Shown: positions 16,376 to 24,909, counted from the first letter of the stretch. The stretch: DNA of 64,000 bases from CAVVEC01 sp963770485 (GCA_963770485.1 CAVYPX010000012.1:62001-126000); one strand, 5' to 3'. The notes: generated from the sequence alone by a model not told the origin. Numbers and translations are program-made.

Positions 16376-18048
16376 TCGCTCGCGAAATGTTCGAGGAGTT
16401 TAAGGCGAGGTTTGGACCTCTCATTCAGCGGGCAGACTTGCCCAGCGACAACCGTCTCTTCGTTTTCGTCGACCGCTCGGCCGTGAAGCACGTTTGTCAG
16501 CATATTTTCCGCGAGCTCGACGCTCGCTACGTGGCCAGCATCGGCGCCGATGACCGGCCCTTTTCCGGCAACTTCCTGGTCGCGCACAACTTCGCTTTCG
16601 ACCATGATCACTTGCTTTGCAGTGTGCTGAGTTATCTGCCGGCGGACGACCCCAAGATTGACAGCATCTCCAGCATAGTTCCGGCGGCCAGTTGGGCGGA
16701 GCGTGAGATGCGGGATCTGGTTGGAATCGAACCGGTGGGGCACCGCTATCTGAAACGGCTGGTGTTGCCCGACGGCTGGCCGGACGGCAAACACCCGCTG
16801 CGCAAAGACGTACCTTGGAACCAGGTCCCCGACGAATTCGACAGCGAGCGCGAGTTCAAATTCGACGAACCCCCGGAAGGCTGCACCGTGGTTCCCTTTG
16901 GCCCCTTCCATCCCACGCTGGATGAGCCCGCACATTTCCGGCTTTATGTCGAAGGAGAGATGGTGCGGGGCTGCGAGTACCGCGGATTTATGGTCCACCG
17001 CGGGATCGAGAAGCTGGCCGAATCGGTGATGGGCTACAACGATATTCCCATGCTGGCCGAGCGGATCTGCGGCATTTGTGGGTGCGTGCATAATGTCGCT
17101 TACGCGCAGGCGGTGGAGGAAGCCGCCGGGCTCCAGCCGCCGTTGCGCGCCGAATACATCCGCACCATCATGCTGGAGCTCGAACGCCTGCACAGTCATC
17201 TGCTGTGGGTCGGCCTGGCTTGCCACATTATCGGCTTCGACACGCTGTTTATGCAGAGCTTCCGCATCCGCGAGCCCATCATGTGGATGGCGGAAAAAAT
17301 CAGCGGCAACCGCAAGACCTACGCGTTGTGCGTCATTGGCGGCGTGCGCTGGGAGATCACGCCGGAAGTGAAAGCCGAACTGGGCTACACGCTCGACCAA
17401 CTGGAATCCGAATGGACCGCCGTCGTGGCCGCGGTAAGTAAGGACAAGAACATTCAAAAGCGCACGCGTGGCGTCGGCGTAGCGGATGCGGCACTGGTCA
17501 AGGAGGAAGGCCTGCTCGGCCCCGTGGCTCGGGCCGCCGGTGTGGGCATCGATTGCCGCCGCGATCACCCTTACGCAGCCTACGATCGGGTCGAGTTCAA
17601 CGTGATCACCGGCCAAAGCGGCGACGTGTGGGCGCGGCTGCTGGTCAGGGCGCAGGAAGTATTCGAGTCCATCAAGATCATCCGCCAGTGTCTGGAAAAG
17701 ATGGAAGACGGCCCGCTGGCGCTGCCCATTACCGAAGAATTGCCGGTGGGACGGATGGGGCTGTCGTCAGTCGAAGCCCCGCGCGGCGAAAGCCATCACT
17801 TCGTAATCACCGGAGAGAACAATCGCCCGCGCCGCTGGCGGGTCCGGGCGCCAACCTATCAGAACCTCCAGGCCGTGCCGGCGATGATCAAAGATCAACA
17901 GATTGCTGACATGACGATTTCACTGGGAAGCATTGACCCGTGTTTTTCCTGCACCGACCGGCTGGAGACGATTGACCTGCGCTCCGGCGCAATCAAAGTC
18001 TGGTCGCAGGAGGAGTTGCTGAAGTTGACGCGCGCAAAAAAGGCATAA
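16372..18048 (+). CDS. Group 4 [NiFe]-hydrogenase large subunit, NuoC-NuoD fused (HycE-like)
   Basis: A 558-residue fusion of an N-terminal NuoC-like domain (residues about 1-165, with AREMRDLVGIEPVGHRYLKRL) and a NuoD/HycE-like catalytic domain. Both nickel-binding CxxC motifs are intact: RICGICGCVH (C233, C236) and DPCFSCTDR (C524, C527). Complex I NuoD has lost them, so this is a true hydrogenase. After R530 there is a 28-residue tail, as expected for a precursor cut by the HycI-type protease encoded upstream. The gene overlaps the previous stop by ATGA. It is the catalytic H2 or proton-reducing subunit, on the cytoplasmic side of the membrane. Confidence 0.93.
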   Translation: MIAREMFEEFKARFGPLIQRADLPSDNRLFVFVDRSAVKHVCQHIFRELDARYVASIGADDRPFSGNFLVAHNFAFDHDHLLCSVLSYLPADDPKIDSISSIVPAASWAEREMRDLVGIEPVGHRYLKRLVLPDGWPDGKHPLRKDVPWNQVPDEFDSEREFKFDEPPEGCTVVPFGPFHPTLDEPAHFRLYVEGEMVRGCEYRGFMVHRGIEKLAESVMGYNDIPMLAERICGICGCVHNVAYAQAVEEAAGLQPPLRAEYIRTIMLELERLHSHLLWVGLACHIIGFDTLFMQSFRIREPIMWMAEKISGNRKTYALCVIGGVRWEITPEVKAELGYTLDQLESEWTAVVAAVSKDKNIQKRTRGVGVADAALVKEEGLLGPVARAAGVGIDCRRDHPYAAYDRVEFNVITGQSGDVWARLLVRAQEVFESIKIIRQCLEKMEDGPLALPITEELPVGRMGLSSVEAPRGESHHFVITGENNRPRRWRVRAPTYQNLQAVPAMIKDQQIADMTISLGSIDPCFSCTDRLETIDLRSGAIKVWSQEELLKLTRAKKA

Positions 18049-18053
18049 GACTC

Positions 18054-18980
18054 ATGAACCGTAGTGTGATGTGGATGATCGTGAGTGGATTGCTGAACGT
18101 GGGCCTGGTTTTGCTCATCGCCCCGTTTTTCCAGGGCGTGCTGCGCAAGATTACGGCCCGGATTCAGTCCCGGCAAGGCCCGCCACTCGCCCAGCCCTAC
18201 TTCGACCTGCTGAAGCTCTTGGGAAAAGAAGACATTGAATCGGGGGAGTCGCCGTTGATGCAGCGCTTTGCCGTGTACCTGGCGCTGGCGGCGGTGCTGA
18301 CGGTCGCATGCCTGGTGCCGATGGGCTTTGCCGCTCCCATGAACAGCGCCGGGGACGCGATCCTGCTGATTTATCTGCTCACCCTGTGCGGCATCTGCAC
18401 GCTGCTGGCGGGCCTGGCCGCCGGTTCTACGTACTCGCTTCTCGGCATCAGCCGCGAAATGATGAGCATGATTGCCTTAGAGCCGCTGTTCGCCATCGCC
18501 ATCGTGGTCAGCGCGCTCCACTCGCAGTCGTTCCGGCTGGACTCGGTGCTGAACGGCTCGGTTTATGCTATCGGCGGCTTTCCCTGGTCAGGCGTGCTGA
18601 TGCTGGGCGTGATGCTGCTTTCGTTCCAGGCGTTCGTCCAGCGCGTTCCCTTCGACATCTCGGAAGCGGAGACCGAACTGATGGAAGGCCCGCTGGTCGA
18701 GTACTCCGGGCCGAAGCTGGCGTTGTTCAAATACGCGCACATGGCGAAGCTGGTCATCTACAGCGCGCTTTTTGTGGCGCTGTTTCTGCCTTGGGGATCG
18801 GGGCTGGCTTTCCCGCTGGGCTGGTTGTTGTTCTGGGCGAAAGTGTTCGTCTTGGTGCTGTTGGTGACGCTGGTGGCCGCGACCCACGCGCGTTACCGGA
18901 TTGATCAGGCCATCCGCTACTTTGCCAGCCTGTTCGGCGTGGCTCTGGTGGCTCTGGTGGTGGCGAGCTATGGGTACTGA
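18054..18980 (+). CDS. Membrane subunit HycD/HyfC/NuoH-like
   Basis: A 308-residue protein with about eight membrane helices. It is related to NuoH and HycD, which anchor the hydrogenase module and line the entry to the proton path. Family features include RIQSRQGPPLAQPYFDLLKL, SREMMSMIALEP and the cytoplasmic loop VPFDISEAETELMEGPLVEY with its conserved acidic residues. The start is ATG 18054, five bases after the large-subunit stop. Confidence 0.9.
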   Translation: MNRSVMWMIVSGLLNVGLVLLIAPFFQGVLRKITARIQSRQGPPLAQPYFDLLKLLGKEDIESGESPLMQRFAVYLALAAVLTVACLVPMGFAAPMNSAGDAILLIYLLTLCGICTLLAGLAAGSTYSLLGISREMMSMIALEPLFAIAIVVSALHSQSFRLDSVLNGSVYAIGGFPWSGVLMLGVMLLSFQAFVQRVPFDISEAETELMEGPLVEYSGPKLALFKYAHMAKLVIYSALFVALFLPWGSGLAFPLGWLLFWAKVFVLVLLVTLVAATHARYRIDQAIRYFASLFGVALVALVVASYGY

Positions 18981-18992
18981 ACTGATACGCAA

Positions 18993-19517
18993 ATGTCGAT
19001 CTTGAGCAAACTCGGAGAAACTGCCATCTGCTTGAAGGCCGGGCGGGTGACGCTGCCGTATCCCGCGCAGGCACGGCCACTGCCGGAAAAGTTCCGCGGA
19101 CGCCCGATCTTCGACGCCAGCAAGTGCATCGGCTGCGCCGGCTGCGCCAATAATTGTCCGGCGCGCGAAATCTTGGTATTCGACGTTTGCCAGGAGATTC
19201 GCATCCTGAAATATCTAGGCCGCCGCTGCACCTACTGCGGACGCTGCGCCGATGTCTGTCCCGAAAAGGCGATCACCATGAGCCAGGAGTTTGAGAACGG
19301 CACCAACCAGATCGGCGATATCGGGCAGCGGCTGGAGCTCTTCATGAGCACCTGCCAGCGCTGCGGGCGCTGCTTCCAGGAGCCGTCGGTGCTGGAACAG
19401 CTCAAGATGAAAGGCTACCGTTTCGACGATTTGCAGAACGAGCGCTGGATTTTCCGTTCGCAGGCCCGCTTGGAGGGCGATGCGGTGGTCGACGATCTAA
19501 AGATTGAACTGGACTGA
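18993..19517 (+). CDS. Ferredoxin-like 2[4Fe-4S] subunit (HycF/HyfH/NuoI-like)
   Basis: A 174-residue protein with two classical cluster motifs, CIGCAGCANNCPAREI and CTYCGRCADVCPEKAI, plus an extra CQRCGRC group near residue 120 that may be partly remnant. It corresponds to HycF/HyfH and passes electrons to the small subunit. The N-terminal segment (RVTLPYPAQARPLPEKFRGR) is typical of NuoI-like proteins that dock on the membrane arm. Confidence 0.9.
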   Translation: MSILSKLGETAICLKAGRVTLPYPAQARPLPEKFRGRPIFDASKCIGCAGCANNCPAREILVFDVCQEIRILKYLGRRCTYCGRCADVCPEKAITMSQEFENGTNQIGDIGQRLELFMSTCQRCGRCFQEPSVLEQLKMKGYRFDDLQNERWIFRSQARLEGDAVVDDLKIELD

Positions 19518-19520
19518 GCT

Positions 19521-20057
19521 ATGTTGAAAAACCTGTGCCAGAAAATGTTCGGACGGTCGCTGTGGGTCTACCACGCCAACAGCGGCGGCTGCAACGGCTG
19601 CGACATCGAAGTGCTCAACGTGCTCACCCCCTACTATGATGTCGAGCGCTTTGGCATCAAGCTGGTCGGCTCGCCTCGCCATGCCGACGTTATGCTCTGC
19701 CAGGGGCCGGCGATGCGCGCCACCGCCCAGGCTCTCAAACGCGCTTACGAAGCCATGCCCGCGCCCAAACTCGTCTTCGCCATTGGCTCCTGTGCCTGCG
19801 GCGGCGGGGTTTGGTTCGACAGTTATCCGGTTCTCGGGCCGGTGGAGAAAATCATTCCCGTCAACTACTACATTCCGGGCTGCCCGCCCCGCCCGGAAGC
19901 CATCATTTACGGCGTCGCCGTGGCGCTCGGCTTAGTGGAAAAGAAGACCGCCCCGGTTGAGTTCAAGGAATTGGAGTTGCCCATCCCTCGTTACCACCCC
20001 AAAGACCTGCATGGGCAGGGCGAGCTGGTCGTCTACGAAAAGGCCGAGAAGGTTTAA
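19521..20057 (+). CDS. [NiFe]-hydrogenase small subunit (HycG/HyfI/NuoB-like)
   Basis: A 178-residue protein carrying the proximal [4Fe-4S] cluster. The cysteines are visible in SGGCNGCDIEVL, GSCACGGGV and PGCPPRPEAI, as in HycG and NuoB. It pairs with the large subunit at 16372-18048 and links it to the ferredoxin-like subunit. It is the last gene of the nine-gene cluster. The tail after residue 150 (ELPIPRYHPKDLHG) is short and polar. Confidence 0.92.
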   Translation: MLKNLCQKMFGRSLWVYHANSGGCNGCDIEVLNVLTPYYDVERFGIKLVGSPRHADVMLCQGPAMRATAQALKRAYEAMPAPKLVFAIGSCACGGGVWFDSYPVLGPVEKIIPVNYYIPGCPPRPEAIIYGVAVALGLVEKKTAPVEFKELELPIPRYHPKDLHGQGELVVYEKAEKV

Positions 20058-20616
20058 GCCGTCACGAGCTTCCTGAAGCGAGCGTCGATGGTCCGGGAAG
20101 CAGGCCCGCGCTACGCTGCTACTGCGCTCTTGCCATCGTGACTACGGGGTGAGTTTCCAGACTGATCATGAGGAAAATTGACAATCTGTTCCCCGCGAGA
20201 TGACTCAGGAAACAGTTGGAATTAAGCACACGATTCTGTGACAGCCATCACCGACATTCCCGCGTGGACTGTGATGACATAGCACTGACAGCAAGATTGC
20301 CTCCACAGAAGACGAGCTGTCTGACGAATCGGAAGTTGATCGTTTCCTGAATGCCCGGATTGACTTATCCAGAAGAGTTGATCCGGGCCTTTTCTGTTCG
20401 GATTGTTTGGCGATTGACTCTCCCGGCTGGGCAACGCGGTTATCCGGGAGGAAACTCAAGCTGCTCGGGCAGTGACGACGACCACAACAATTCATCCGCA
20501 ATTTACATTTGCTGCAGAGGCGACGGGGTAAAATGATCGAACCTGCTGTCAGGTGTCAGCCCTCGGGCCGAAAAATTCTTAACTGGCGGACAATCTCCAC
20601 TTCGCTTGGAGGAACA
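20058..20616. other. Intergenic region after the hydrogenase operon
   Basis: A 559-base gap with no convincing gene. It contains a hairpin with a T-rich tail (listed separately) about 300 bases after the operon end. It also has scattered TGTGAC and TGTGAT words near 20235-20275 that resemble halves of the ATCACAG palindrome seen upstream. The distance leaves room for an untranslated small RNA, but nothing identifies one. Confidence 0.4.
20353..20395 (+). terminator. Terminator-like hairpin
   Basis: Arms GCCCGGAT (20353-20360) and ATCCGGGC (20381-20388) enclose a 20-base loop and are followed by CTTTTCT. It could end the hydrogenase transcript or a separate small RNA. Confidence 0.45.
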
Positions 20617-21585
20617 ATGATTCGGAAGCACCTGCGAAATTTACTTTCTATGCTGATCTCGACGGGCCTTGTCCTGGCTTGTTCGGGCAGTTTGTGGGCG
20701 GCCGCGGCGAGCGCACCCGCTACGGATGACCCCGCCACACATCACATCCAGACGGTGTTCATTATCCTGATGGAGAATCACAACTGGACAGGCGATGGAA
20801 ACCTCGACATCAAGGGGAATCCTGCTGCCCCATACATCAACAAGAAGCTGGTCCCGATGGGGTCGCACGCGGAACAGTATTACAACCCTCCGAATCTCCA
20901 TCCCAGCCTGCCCAACTATTTGTGGCTGGAAGCCGGGACCAACTTCGGCATCCTGGACGACGGCCCTCCCAGCCAGCATCCCCTGAGCACAAAAATGCAC
21001 TTGGTGACTTTGCTGAAGAACGCCAAGCTTCCGTGGAAGGCCTACCTGGAGAACACTACCGGCAAAGTGTGCCCGCTTACGGATAGCGGTGAATATGCCG
21101 TCCGGCACGAGCCCTTTGCCTACTTTGACGACGTGAGTAATCACCAGAACCCCAACTCCAAATACTGCATTGAGCATCTTCGGCCCTACGGCGAACTGGC
21201 GAAGGATTTACAGAACGGCACCGTGGCCCGCTACAACTGGATCACGCCGAATCTCTGCGATGACATGCATGACAGCTGCGGAGGCAACTCGATTGCGCAT
21301 GGCGACACTTGGCTCTCTGAGAATGTGCCGGCGATCCTCAAATCGTCCGTCTTCATGAAGGGTGGCGCGCTGTTCATTGTCTGGGACGAGGCCGACTACG
21401 GCGATGGGCCCATTCCTATGCTCGTGGTCTCGCCTTTCGCCAAGGGCAACGGTTACTCCAATCAGACGCACTACACCCACGGTTCAATGTTGCGCACCAT
21501 GCAGGAGATCTTCAGCGTGAAACCTCTGCTGCGCGATGCGGGGAAGGAAAAAGACTTGCGCGAGATGTTTACCGTGTTCCCGTAA
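20617..21585 (+). CDS. Secreted phosphoesterase / acid phosphatase family protein
   Basis: A 322-residue protein of the phosphoesterase family that includes acid phosphatases and phospholipase C. The start at ATG 20617 gives a signal peptide (LLSMLISTGLVLACSGSL, cleavage near residue 28) and has GGAGG four bases upstream. Motifs are FIILMENHNW at the metal site near the N-terminus, YNPPNLHPSLPNYLWL, and FIVWDEADYG plus HYTHGSMLRT toward the C-terminus. These match the alkaline-phosphatase-like fold with metal-bound phosphate ester chemistry. The cysteines in CPLTDSGE, CIEHLRP and CDDMHDSCGG fit an exported, disulfide-bonded enzyme. The substrate is unknown. Confidence 0.82.
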   Translation: MIRKHLRNLLSMLISTGLVLACSGSLWAAAASAPATDDPATHHIQTVFIILMENHNWTGDGNLDIKGNPAAPYINKKLVPMGSHAEQYYNPPNLHPSLPNYLWLEAGTNFGILDDGPPSQHPLSTKMHLVTLLKNAKLPWKAYLENTTGKVCPLTDSGEYAVRHEPFAYFDDVSNHQNPNSKYCIEHLRPYGELAKDLQNGTVARYNWITPNLCDDMHDSCGGNSIAHGDTWLSENVPAILKSSVFMKGGALFIVWDEADYGDGPIPMLVVSPFAKGNGYSNQTHYTHGSMLRTMQEIFSVKPLLRDAGKEKDLREMFTVFP

Positions 21586-21647
21586 GAACCGTGCCTCGGC
21601 AAGCTCGTGTTCCGCGAGCACTTTCAGTTTCTCCCTTGAACCATGAC

Positions 21648-21677
21648 GACCCGGCCCTCACCAGGCCGGGTCAATTT
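21648..21677 (+). terminator. Rho-independent terminator of the phosphoesterase gene
   Basis: A perfect 9-base stem, GACCCGGCC (21648-21656) and GGCCGGGTC (21664-21672), with a 7-base loop and a short AATTT tail. It lies 63 bases after the phosphoesterase stop. Confidence 0.65.
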
Positions 21678-21932
21678 AGTTGTGGAGGCAGATGGAGAAA
21701 CCAGCAGGACGCGGACCCGACTCGCATATGGTTGTGTAAAGTAATGTAAAAGCCGGCAAGAACTCGCGTCAGCGGGCTTAAGGTTGATGAAGTCAGCAGA
21801 TTTCAGAACCCGCAGGTGCATCTCAGTGGTATGCGGGAGATTACCCGCGATTCCATGAGCAGTGCAGGATTCACCACTTCTTCTGCGACGTTTGTTACTC
21901 TAGTACAATCCCGAACTCAGGAGACAGAGTCG

Positions 21933-22700
21933 TTGACGACTTTCCGAAGCCGCCTTGTTCTTTTCTTTATTGTGAGTTTTCTCTCGCTCGCTGCCGTGGG
22001 GCAGCAAACGGCACCCACCAATCCGCCTCCACCTGCTCCATCCCAATCCAGCGACAAATCTAAAGACAATTCCGACATCAAGCGGCAGGAACAGACGGGC
22101 ACATCGAATGACAGACTTTTCTACACCCTGCCAAACTTCTTGACGGTCGAGACTAAGAACGTTCCGCCCCTCACTACCGGACAGAAATTTAAAGTGGTGA
22201 CCCGCGGGTCGTTCGACTACATCCTGATTCCCTGGTACGGTTTTCTCGCCGGCATCAGCCAGGCACAAAACAGCGAACCCGGCTATGGACAGGGTGCGGA
22301 GGGATACGGAAAACGATTCGGAGCGTACTTCGCGGACGGCACCATCGAGAACTACATGACCGGAGCTATTCTTCCTTCCCTGCTGCGTGAGGATCCCCGC
22401 TACTTCCAGTCGGGCAAAGGAGGATTCTGGCATCGTACCGGCTATGCCATCGGCAGAATCTTTGTGACCCGAACGGATTCTGGAGGCGAGCAGTTTAACT
22501 TCTCTGAGATCCTCGGCAGCGCTATGTCGGCCGGCATTTCCACCTATTCCTACCATCCCAAGGGTGACCGCACCGTGCCGAATACGGCGAGTGTATGGGG
22601 AACACAAGTCGGCTATGACACCATGACTCTAGTGGTTAAAGAATTCTGGCCTGACATTCGCCGCAAGCTGAGCAAGCAGAAACCAGTCTCCGCGCCATGA
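21933..22700 (+). CDS. Secreted/outer-envelope protein of unknown function (paralogue A)
   Basis: A 255-residue protein. TTG 21933 is preferred because AGGAG ends nine bases upstream and a signal peptide follows directly (LVLFFIVSFLSLAAVGQQ). The longer frame to 21816 lacks both. After a Pro/Ser-rich linker, the conserved core contains FDYILIPWYGFLAG, LPSLLREDPRYF, GKGGFWHRTGYAIGRIF, FNFSEILG and KEFWPDIRRKL. The same motifs recur in the next gene, so the pair arose by duplication. I do not recognise a named family. The pattern of aromatic strands suggests a membrane-associated barrel or lipid-facing fold, but that is speculation. Confidence 0.75.
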   Translation: MTTFRSRLVLFFIVSFLSLAAVGQQTAPTNPPPPAPSQSSDKSKDNSDIKRQEQTGTSNDRLFYTLPNFLTVETKNVPPLTTGQKFKVVTRGSFDYILIPWYGFLAGISQAQNSEPGYGQGAEGYGKRFGAYFADGTIENYMTGAILPSLLREDPRYFQSGKGGFWHRTGYAIGRIFVTRTDSGGEQFNFSEILGSAMSAGISTYSYHPKGDRTVPNTASVWGTQVGYDTMTLVVKEFWPDIRRKLSKQKPVSAP

Positions 22701-22936
22701 CCTGAACTTGTCATTGCTCGCGACCCTGGGCCGACTTGCCGGGAAGAACCTCTCCCAAGGGATTTGAATTATAATGCCGCTACATTTCATCGAGACAGCA
22801 GCCCAATTTGAGGCATCTAAGTTTCCAATTGCTCGTTACCGCAAGGTTCCGTTTTGCAGCAATAGGCTGCTCAAGCGCGTGGCGGCTTGAGTCAAGCTGT
22901 CGGCACGCTGATGTAGGAGATGGGGAGGGGAGTCCT

Positions 22937-23749
22937 TTGCGTTTTCTTCTGGGTTTGACACTTATTTTGTCGGCGGCTTGCGGATTTGCCCAGCAAGGCG
23001 ATCCGCCTTCGAAGTCGTCCGCGCCTGAATCTACGCAGCCCATTTCCACCGGCACTGCAAGCCGGCCCGCAACCTCGCCCTCGAACAAGTCTGCTGGCTC
23101 CGACCTGCCGAACGCGCCGAGTGTGCATGGAACACATCCCGTGCAACCCGATGCTTCCAAGCAGCAGCCCAAGCGCATCCTCGGCATCATGCCCAATTAT
23201 CGCGCGGTAAGCGCCGGCGCGATTCCGCCACCGCCAACCCCAAAAGAAGCGTTCAAGATTGCCACCCAGAACAGTTTCGACTATTCGTCGTTCATTTTCG
23301 TGGGCATCACATCCGCGCTGGCTGAAGGAACCAATGCGCATCCGCAACTGGGGAAAGGCATGGCCGGTTTTGGGAGATATTACTGGCGCGGCCTTGTTGA
23401 TAAGACAGACGGCAACTACCTGGTGATTTTCGCTTTGCCGACCGTCCTTCATGAGGACGAGCGCTACTATGCCATGGGCGAGGGCGGGTTCTGGAAGCGC
23501 GGAATCTACGCGGCTTCCCGCATCCTCATCACGCCCGACTACCACGGCCATAACACCTTCAATGCTTCCGAGGTCTTCGGCCGCGGCATCGCGCAAGGTA
23601 TATCGACAACGTATTACCCCAGTCACGACCGAACCTTGGGCGCAATCGCCGTCAAGTACGGATGGGCGATGGGACGCGACGCGCTCACCAACGTTTTTCG
23701 CGAGTTCTGGCCCGATATTGCCATCCACGTACTGCATCGCCATCCATGA
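22937..23749 (+). CDS. Secreted/outer-envelope protein of unknown function (paralogue B)
   Basis: A 270-residue protein starting at TTG 22937, directly after a strong purine-rich ribosome site (22922-22932). It has a signal peptide (FLLGLTLILSAACGFAQQ) and a Pro/Ser-rich linker. The core has FDYSSFIFVGITSALAEG, LPTVLHEDERYYAMGEGGFW, KRGIYAASRILIT, FNASEVFGRGIAQGIST and REFWPDI, clearly parallel to paralogue A. The two have diverged a good deal, so the duplication is old. Both use TTG starts. Function unknown. Confidence 0.75.
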   Translation: MRFLLGLTLILSAACGFAQQGDPPSKSSAPESTQPISTGTASRPATSPSNKSAGSDLPNAPSVHGTHPVQPDASKQQPKRILGIMPNYRAVSAGAIPPPPTPKEAFKIATQNSFDYSSFIFVGITSALAEGTNAHPQLGKGMAGFGRYYWRGLVDKTDGNYLVIFALPTVLHEDERYYAMGEGGFWKRGIYAASRILITPDYHGHNTFNASEVFGRGIAQGISTTYYPSHDRTLGAIAVKYGWAMGRDALTNVFREFWPDIAIHVLHRHP

Positions 23750-23804
23750 ATCCGGGAATTCTGCGCTATTTAGGAAGATCAGCAACGCGCTCTCAGGATA
23801 CTGA

Positions 23805-23973
23805 GGTAGTGGTGCAGTTTGATTTGTCATCCCGAGCCAGCGTTCTTTGCGCAGCCAGAGCCTGCCCTGAGCGCAGTCGAAGGGGATCTGGGCGAGCCGC
23901 GCGAACTGTCGCGCGCTGCGCGACAGAATAATCGCGCGCTTGGCTCCCTTCCTTATCAAACTGCACCACTACC
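23805..23973. mobile_element. MITE-like element with 19-base terminal inverted repeats
   Basis: The ends GGTAGTGGTGCAGTTTGAT (23805-23823) and its exact reverse complement (23955-23973) bound 169 bases. They are flanked by a direct repeat GATACTGA at 23797-23804 and 23974-23981, the signature of a transposition target duplication. The inside has no gene. It contains a CATCCCGAGC...GGGGATCTG motif common in dispersed bacterial repeats and a GC-rich hairpin, CTGTCGCGCGCTGCGCGACAG-like, around 23900-23930. Confidence 0.75.
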
Positions 23974-24057
23974 GATACTGAGCAACGCGAATTTCAGCGT
24001 CCGCCTGGATTACAATCACTGGCTCGATCCGATTTACGCAAAGGACAGACGCTAGGC

Positions 24058-24909
24058 ATGTTCCAATCCGACCTGTTGCACGAAAAACGCATTCTCATCA
24101 CCGGTGGCGGAACCGGCTTGGGTAAAAGCATGGCCCGCCGCTTTCTGGAACTTGGCGCCACGGTTTACATCTGCGGACGCCGCAAAGAGGTTCTGTCCAA
24201 AACCGTGGCAGAACTCGGCCATTCGGCACAGACCAAGTTTCAAGCCATCCCTTGCGACGTTCGCGATCTGCCGCGCGTGGACGAGATGATCGCGACGATC
24301 TGGAAAAATGGGCCGCTCGACATCGTAGTGAATAACGCTGCCGGCAATTTTCTGGCGCGTACGGAAGATCTTTCTCCAGGCGCATTTGATGCCGTGATCG
24401 GCATCGTGCTGATGGGTACGATCAACGTCACCATGGCTTGCGGCCGCAGATGGCTGCACTCCGGCCATGGTGGAGTCGTCTTGAACATTGCTGCCACCTA
24501 CATATCGAGTGGCTCGGCTTATGTGGTCCCTTCTGCCATGGCCAAGGCCGGAGTGGTGGCACTGACCCGGAGTCTCGCCGTCGAATGGGGAGACCGGGGT
24601 ATTCGCATGAACGCCATCGCGCCGGGACCGATTCCGACCGAAGGCGCTTTTTCCCGTCTGCTGCCGCGGCCTGAACTGGAAAAGCTTGCGATGCAGCGCA
24701 TTCCTTTAGGCCGCTTCGGCACGGTGGAGGAGCTGGCAAACCTCGCGGCCTTTTTGGTCAGCGATGGCTCGAGTTACATCAACGGCGAAGTAGTTGTGAT
24801 GGATGGCGGCGAACAGATCCAGGGCGCGGGAGAATTTAGCAACCTGGGAAAATTGCTGAGCGAGCAGGATTGGAAATCTCTCAAGCCGCGCAAACCGCCG
24901 AAGGAATGA
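24058..24909 (+). CDS. SDR-family oxidoreductase, 2,4-dienoyl-CoA reductase type
   Basis: A 283-residue short-chain dehydrogenase. The nucleotide site is ITGGGTGLGKSMA, NNAAGNF follows, and the catalytic region is GSAYVVPSAMAKAGVVAL with the Lys in the AKAG helix. APGPIPTEGAFSRL is a close match, from memory, to mammalian 2,4-dienoyl-CoA reductase (QPGPI..GAFSRL). That enzyme uses NADPH to reduce dienoyl-CoA esters during beta-oxidation of unsaturated fatty acids. The arrangement (no YxxxK but Tyr and Lys about 13 residues apart) fits this subgroup. It stands alone, downstream of the MITE-like element. Confidence 0.83.
   Translation: MFQSDLLHEKRILITGGGTGLGKSMARRFLELGATVYICGRRKEVLSKTVAELGHSAQTKFQAIPCDVRDLPRVDEMIATIWKNGPLDIVVNNAAGNFLARTEDLSPGAFDAVIGIVLMGTINVTMACGRRWLHSGHGGVVLNIAATYISSGSAYVVPSAMAKAGVVALTRSLAVEWGDRGIRMNAIAPGPIPTEGAFSRLLPRPELEKLAMQRIPLGRFGTVEELANLAAFLVSDGSSYINGEVVVMDGGEQIQGAGEFSNLGKLLSEQDWKSLKPRKPPKE

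Noticed and set aside
14444..20057. Reading the cluster as respiratory complex I (nuo)
   Set aside because: The large subunit keeps both nickel-binding CxxC motifs and a cleavable tail. A hydrogenase protease is present, and nuoA, nuoE, nuoF, nuoJ, nuoK, nuoM and nuoN are missing.
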